A stretch of DNA of 48,299 nt, taken from NCBI GenBank assembly GCA_020850225.1, contig JADZFD010000057.1:1-48299 (forward strand), in the 5' to 3' direction. Position numbers and translations under genes: made by a program. The stretch is from Saprospiraceae bacterium. GTDB lineage: Bacteria; Bacteroidota; Bacteroidia; Chitinophagales; Saprospiraceae. Positions within the stretch are counted from its first letter, which is position 1. Each line of letters opens with the position of its first letter. A model generated the notes under the pieces. The model saw only the letters and a list, made by a program, of their open reading frames with translations. It was not told the DNA's origin and made no database searches. Positions 47,001 through 48,299 of this stretch are shown here, in pieces.

Positions 47001-47020
47001 ATCTGACGGTCATCCGTTAA
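44003..47020 (+). CDS. Secreted protein with SprB-like repeat and T9SS type B (gliding-associated) C-terminal domain
   Basis: A 1005-residue exported protein. Signal peptide (VLFSIISLLSVIIYQKSYAQ), a Cys-containing N-terminal module with beta-sandwich character (about 30-190, in the style of adhesin N-domains), several Ig/PKD-like stretches, a SprB-type repeat at about 749-830 (VLCHGEYNGQLTIQNVNGG), and a C-terminal gliding motility-associated domain (CHU_C, type B sorting signal) from about 911 with FPNIFSPNNDGINDRL and GWDGTFRGN. It should be secreted by T9SS and sit on the cell surface. The start is TTG at 44003: no in-frame ATG lies between the stop at 43961 and the signal peptide. Function, perhaps adhesion, is inferred from domains. 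Confidence 0.88.
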   Translation: MQIRFKNIVLFSIISLLSVIIYQKSYAQCEFNNAPLGEICTTAEYICGSKLDGYIGRLRTKNITEVFWNNPASNPKAGVCGNAGQFDNTSWFSFTACSKTVHLRIHYYNCVHPLNNLSETGIQTGLFSECRKSSSVACQDEVGSTSGTIDLSYNNFIPGQLVYFVLDGYASSVCDFRIEVIEGLDITPVIPPDASSLQPGYITGPVEVSCENKFTPVTYSLLEPERAVNFSNSCAPPPSFNPIDSVCYGWSVFPSKGRYFDNQDSTGKSVQIVFTEPGTYTIHAETYFNPFYVGSCANAASGTIKSWTVTVLPENVIVAAPVFVCPGDTRYFCGQLITGDTTIVCDDDPCNIVRQKFVFGVSKTEDLGTQYICKGSGFLFQGINYTNAGSYSVTDDKDCSLVHNFIVEVLDIRVNINSTVQTLNCLNPNITLNSLVDNVPAGSRLDYIWNDANNKVVGNDKFLTVSEAGDYILSVYVITPSGTCSATQRITVKADFSKPEIIANVPVVRCAFPNERPAINVSSVNGYSVAEWTTPFGKQIHSLSIFVDSLNAITGNPYRLKLTGMNGCTLDTSFVLKTNFEKPDIVLTGDDLTCSNPAIWVEAKTNISVDSIRWNKIAPDQKFYGSYLTKLSHEVKEPGMYRVDAMASVSKCWNSQTIAIQDKMIYPDFTFDNNLKWHCNTNSIDILTRTSETDIEYKWTTNDGKILSNLTSKDLVAGSPGIYRLTGQNPDNGCVKIEDLIIEKELNQPSSVNAITNDVLCHGEYNGQLTIQNVNGGFSPYTYYLNDKPISQLSLYDLPAGVYDLEIRDKYDCVLKEQYTIAEPLVFEISTDEDIQIAFNETAILSFTSNYADDDIVSVVWTDELGNVLGYDFDLTLSTATPKVIYLSATTENGCNAHAEIRVKVDNELKVYFPNIFSPNNDGINDRLVIYKNKIPATIHKIAIYDRLGNLVFTDDSQEFNADFDGWDGTFRGNYVLPGVYIMTVDLTDYFGKRQILKQDLTVIR

Positions 47021-47038
47021 GAATTTGTTATCTAACTA

Positions 47039-48190
47039 TTACCTGTAGAATTCAAATTTTTCGGCATCGAACATCCCCAAATCACTGATTTTAATCTTAG
47101 GAATTACCAATAATGCCATAAATGACAGTGTCATAAACGGAGCTTCCAGAACGGAACCATGTTGTTTCGCAAAATTACTGATGTCTTCATACTGATTGCC
47201 AATGATTTCAACCGGCTGATCACTCATTAAACCTGCTATTGGCAGCGCAATATGTTTGATTTCATTTTGTGATACAGCTGATAATCCACCTTCGGAATCA
47301 ACGAGTATGTTAATGGCCTTTGCAATAAGGATATCATTATCGCCTACTGCAACGATATTATGTGAATCATGTGCCACTGTAGAGGCTATTGCACAACCCT
47401 TCAAACCAAAATTTTTGATAAATCCTGTTGCAATATCCTGATTCTGATACCTGTTGACTACACATATTTTTAATATGTCATTTTCCGAATCACACTCTGT
47501 AAATCCATCTTTTTGAGGTAGTTTTGTAAATAGTTTTTCTGTAATAAGCATTTTGTCAATAGCTACGATAACAGGATGCTCGTTTTCATTCCCTCTGATT
47601 TTTAAGTCTTGTGCATCAATTTTTCCGGCATTAAAATTATTTATATGTTTTTGATTCTTCTTCGGTAGGGTTGATATACCGTTGCTGGCAACACATTCAC
47701 CATTTATATATGTCTCTAAAACATTAAAGTTTTCAAGGTTATCAATGATGATGAAATCAGCCGGATCTCCAATTTGCATTCTACCTACAGGAATTTTGTA
47801 ATGTTCTATCGGATTGATACAAGCGACCTGGAGTACATCGAATAAGTCATATCCCAGAGCTAATGACCTCTTGACAAGTGAATTGATATGGCCATGTTGT
47901 AGATCGTTTGGATGTTTGTCATCACTGCAAAACATGGTTTGCTGTGTATGAGTACGTATTAAAGTATGCAGTGCATCATAATTTTTAGCTGCGGATCCTT
48001 CCCTGATAATAATATGCATACCCAAGTTTGCTTTTTCCAATGCTTCATCGAGGGTAAAACATTCGTGATCCGTACTGATACTGTATGATATGTATTTTTG
48101 GATATCATCACCTCGTAAACCCGGTGCATGGCCGTCAACCGGCTTGTTGTATTTTTTTGCTGATTGTATCTTTTTAGGCTTAATGGACAA
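47039..48190 (-). pseudogene. Adenine deaminase, N-terminal third missing
   Basis: The frame encodes the middle and C-terminal parts of an adenine deaminase (AdeC type, amidohydrolase, adenine to hypoxanthine). Recognisable: VDGHAPGLRG and TDHEC metal/active-site motifs at the very start, IIIREGSAAKN, DDKHPNDL, and the C-terminal domain to FEFYR. Full-length relatives are about 540-590 residues with an N-terminal domain holding the HxH metal site; here that part, nearly 200 residues, is absent. The frame opens with a non-family TTG (LSIKPKKIQ) at 48190 and an upstream TAA; homology starts near 48180. The region beyond looks like the left end of an insertion sequence. Likely inactive. If the missing part lies elsewhere by rearrangement, this would not show in the window. 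Confidence 0.75.
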
Positions 48191-48299
48191 AAATGATGCT
48201 AAAATCGTCTGGAAAGCTTAATATTATTAGCTTTGAGGACAATCAAAGGTTATGAATAAAAAAAGTGCTTTTACTGCGGTAGTTCTGTTACTAAGAAAA
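48191..48299 (+). mobile_element. Probable left end of an insertion sequence
   Basis: Next to the truncated adenine deaminase. It contains a hairpin (AAAGCT 48213-48218 / AGCTTT 48229-48234) and the start of a zinc-ribbon transposase-like reading frame from 48252. The exact left end, terminal repeat and target duplication cannot be set because the element runs off the window. Confidence 0.4.
48252..48299 (+). pseudogene. Transposase N-terminus with a shift at a seven-A run
   Basis: The ATG at 48252 reads MNKKSAFTAV in frame. A -1 shift at AAAAAAA (48258-48264), or one extra A, gives MNKKKCFYCGSSVTKK, a zinc-ribbon start (CxxCGSxxxxKK) as found in transposases of IS1/IS1595-like and zinc-type IS256-like groups. 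This may be a homopolymer sequencing error, an inactivating mutation or programmed frameshifting. Only 48 bases are visible. Confidence 0.35.

Overview
The window looks like a piece of a Bacteroidota chromosome, probably from the Saprospirales/Chitinophagales/Cytophagales side of the phylum (inference). The evidence is gliding and type IX secretion (T9SS) genes (gldA, gldF, gldG, gldC, a PorV/PorQ-type barrel, and secreted proteins with type A and type B C-terminal sorting domains), TonB receptors with CarboxypepD_reg-like N-termini, AT-rich intergenic DNA, and repeated matches to the Bacteroidota promoter (-33 TTTG, about 20 bases, -7 TAnnTTTG). Most of the window is ordinary housekeeping DNA. 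I saw no rRNA, tRNA, CRISPR array, prophage or defence island.

Layout. 1-3.1 kb: the N-terminus of an FAD oxidoreductase, a nucleoside deaminase gene interrupted by an amber codon, and two proteins of unknown function. 3.2-8.5 kb: a membrane pyrophosphatase of the K+-dependent type, rplU-rpmA and an HscA-like Hsp70. 8.6-16.2 kb, minus strand: tolC, a periplasmic adaptor, then gldA-gldF-gldG and a DUF4340 protein. 16.4-22.4 kb: fmt, a PhnA-type zinc-ribbon protein, a structured non-coding stretch, an NAD(P)-binding protein, a secreted thioredoxin, gamma-glutamyltransferase and a PorV/PorQ-like barrel. 22.6-27.2 kb: a 1271-residue secreted metalloprotease with ten alternating PKD domains and a T9SS sorting tail, then rpe.

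27.3-34.5 kb: a probable operon of a TonB receptor, a Cys/Met PLP enzyme, gldC and an FAH-family hydrolase, followed by metK and pdhB. 34.6-38.2 kb: ftsX and, on the opposite strand, nrdB-nrdA, with no ATP-cone in either subunit. 38.5-43.6 kb: a second TonB receptor, rpsP behind a terminator-like leader hairpin, an unrecognised 457-residue protein, a 50-bp perfect palindrome and a small CoA-binding protein. 44-48.3 kb: a large T9SS type B secreted protein, then an adenine deaminase gene that has lost its N-terminal third next to what appears to be the left end of an insertion sequence.

Together the genes cover envelope export and motility (gld genes, PorV-like, T9SS cargo, TolC/adaptor), nutrient uptake (TonB receptors), sulfur amino acid and methyl metabolism (PLP lyase, metK), nucleotide metabolism (nrdAB, deaminases), translation (rplU, rpmA, rpsP, fmt) and central carbon metabolism (pdhB, rpe). 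I found no convincing new multi-gene system. The most unusual signals are the IS-truncated deaminase at the right edge, the 50-bp palindrome, a promoter that appears to lie inside a terminator before rpe, the rpsP leader hairpin, and the in-frame amber codon in the left deaminase.
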